From: Luscinia megarhynchos
Taxonomy: Eukaryota; Chordata; Aves; Passeriformes; Turdidae
Reading direction: 5' to 3'
Length of the DNA stretch: 64,000 nt
NCBI GenBank assembly: GCA_034336665.1
Contig: JAPFBE010000002.1
Span: 17,028,906-17,092,905, forward strand
The first letter of the stretch is position 1. Every line of letters starts with the position of its first letter. The notes beneath the pieces are model-generated. The model had not been told where the DNA came from. It was given only the letters and a program-made list of their open reading frames with translations, and searched no databases. Position numbers and translations under genes: made by a program. Positions 62,098-64,000 of the stretch are shown here, piece by piece.

Positions 62098-64000
62098 CTC
62101 CATGCAGTTCCCTATCATTTGCTCACAGGTCACATGTCCTTCTCATCATGTTGCTGAGCAGAGACTCATCTGCAGCAAGGTGACCACAGTCCTTCCTCTC
62201 CCCAAATCTGTCCTTACCCATGCAGAATCAGTGGTATCTGCAGGGATAATGGTAGATGAAGAACCAGGCATGACTGAAGGTGTTAGCTAATTTATTAATG
62301 TGGGAGGATGCTGTTTACTGTACATCAGCTAGCACTGAAACAACTGATTTTTCCATCGGTATTAATGTTTCTTGCTGGAGGGGTGAATCTTGCTGTGTGC
62401 CATGTCCTCCTAACTGGTTTTAGAACATGTTCTTTCCCATGCAATGGTTCCAAAGTTTGGGGGTGTTTGCACAGCAGGGAAACATGCTCAAAGCTGCTGT
62501 AATCTCATTTGAACTCTGTAAAAACATATGGATGTGATCTTGTGATTAAAAATAAAGTTTCCTCTAAACAGGTTCCTGGGGAAGTATTCGTCTGTTCTGC
62601 AAAGGGATTGCAGTTAATTCTAACTAAGGAACACTTTAAAACTATTAGGAGAGAGTAATTTTAGCAGTTCTACAGATGATTAAAAAGTCATTTTCTAAAA
62701 TATTCTCACTGGAGATTTTTTTCTTTTCTTAAAGAAAACATTTAATTGCTCCAATCAACCATAGCTACTTGCTGCTCATGATGTAATTTGTATACAAGGT
62801 ATACAGTAATTTTTCATATTTGATTAGGAATGTATTCCCTATAGTTCCTATCATGCACCTTTAATTGACTATAACTCACTCCTCATTAAAGAAAGAAGGA
62901 CTACAGTAAGATGGAGAAGGGGAACACTGGTTTTGCAGTAACATGACCTGGTACACTTGGTGATGTCCCTCTGATAAAAACTGCTTCTATTATTTTTCCA
63001 CTCCTGTGACACCAACAGTGGAGTTTCCATCTGACAGTTAGGTGAGGCCAGCTTTGATTTTAGTTCCAGAATTTGCATGGACATCACCCACTTGTGTACT
63101 AAAAAACCAGTCTCTCTGATAAGCAGAAGAAATTCTGACCAGCAAATGCCACCAACACATGACAACACTTGAAATGTTAAATAGTTTAAGTGGTCCAAGA
63201 ATGTGAGTCCTTTTCCCATCCTTGATGCTGAAGTTAGGCATCTCTACTACATAGCAAAGAAGGCTTTTTCCAACACTCCACTCCTTGAAGATGTGACATG
63301 GTAAGTAACAGTAGAGTCCATGCATTTTAATGTGTTTCTAACACGCTGTCTAAGCCCTCAGTTCTTCCTGATAACTTATCTTCAGGTCTTGGATGAGTAG
63401 TGACACAGGCAAATCAGGTACCCAGCCAATGTGCAGCATGCTGGCAGTCTTGCCTGTCTTTAGATTCTGCTTGTGCAATAAATCCAGCAAGCAATATGAC
63501 AGTAGTTATGGGTGAGTGGTGTATATAGAAAGACAGCTAGGCTCTGTAGCTTCCTCCTGGGATAAACAGCTTCTTTTCATTATCAAAAGCAATCCCAGCA
63601 AGCAAGTGCCACTACAGGGTTTTGAGGTTCATTTAGTATCAAGAGTCTGTACTACCTTGTGTCCCATCCATGGGAGGCACCATTTAGTGGTGTCTTACCA
63701 TCCATCGCTTCTTTCTGTAAATCTTTTCCTCACTAGAATAGACCCAGACACATTTGCTGTGGTATAACCCTGAATGCTCTTTTTTTCTTTATTCCTTGAG
63801 GGAATTGTTTAGTCCTAAGGACCATGATAGCAACACTGAGCTGCCCACAGTGGAGTAGTTCTGTAAATGTCATTGCTGTGAAGAAATAGCCACCAGTAAC
63901 TTACAACCACTGGATCAATCACTAGGACCAATCTAAAATTACTTATTTTCAAGGACTGAAATCCCAGCTTTCTCTTTTCAGCATTTTGAATTTTCAGACC
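62098..64000. other. Non-coding DNA, no gene recognised
   Basis: This is unique sequence to the window end. The minus frame of 116 codons at 62869-63219 overlaps another minus frame and has no recognised domain. I see no repeat family, promoter or RNA gene. Confidence 0.55.

Noticed and set aside
1..64000. CRISPR array, operons, prokaryotic genes, tRNA/rRNA, known microRNAs, endogenous retrovirus
   Set aside because: There are no spaced identical repeats, no dense same-strand genes, no cloverleaf or familiar mature miRNA sequence, and no LTR-bounded gag/pol/env-like frames. The composition and CR1 fragments are those of a sauropsid nuclear genome.

Overview
The window looks like vertebrate nuclear DNA, most likely from a bird. 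It is AT-rich, has almost no CpG outside one short stretch, and has no compact gene order or operon-like reading frames. The only interspersed repeats I can name are three truncated 3' pieces of CR1 (chicken repeat 1) LINEs: about 11941-12455 on the minus strand, and about 16588-16789 and 37165-37530 on the plus strand. CR1 with a terminal ATTCTATG-like tail, combined with low repeat density, is typical of birds. Turtles and crocodilians also carry CR1 and cannot be excluded from sequence alone.

Most of the 64 kb is non-coding, either a gene desert or long introns. Between 1 and 27 kb, and again from 39 to 64 kb, I see AT-rich unique sequence, homopolymer tracts, A/C-only or T/G-only tracts, decayed CR1, and several AT-rich patches with POU octamer (ATTTGCAT) or homeodomain-type (TAATTA) words that could be enhancers. 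Whether those patches are conserved cannot be judged from one sequence.

The only place that looks like protein-coding DNA is about 27.4-30.9 kb on the plus strand. Its core is a CpG-dense 204-nt block at 29632-29835. It opens directly after an acceptor-like CACTAG, reads as 68 codons with high GC3, and closes on a near-consensus GAG/GTAGGT donor. I do not recognise the protein. A second candidate lies 0.9 kb downstream at 30767-30895, in matching phase 0 and ending in a stop. A weaker 49-codon phase-0 candidate lies upstream at 27445-27591, and another possible exon is at 39010-39151. The left edge of the GC-rich exon coincides with a near-consensus CTCF core motif and follows a run of G-tracts, so the locus may have both coding and architectural roles.

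I found no tRNA, rRNA, recognisable miRNA, CRISPR array, endogenous retrovirus or intact transposon. I cannot support a claim of a wholly new biological system. The best lead is the unassigned exon cluster with its CTCF, G-tract and CpG edge.
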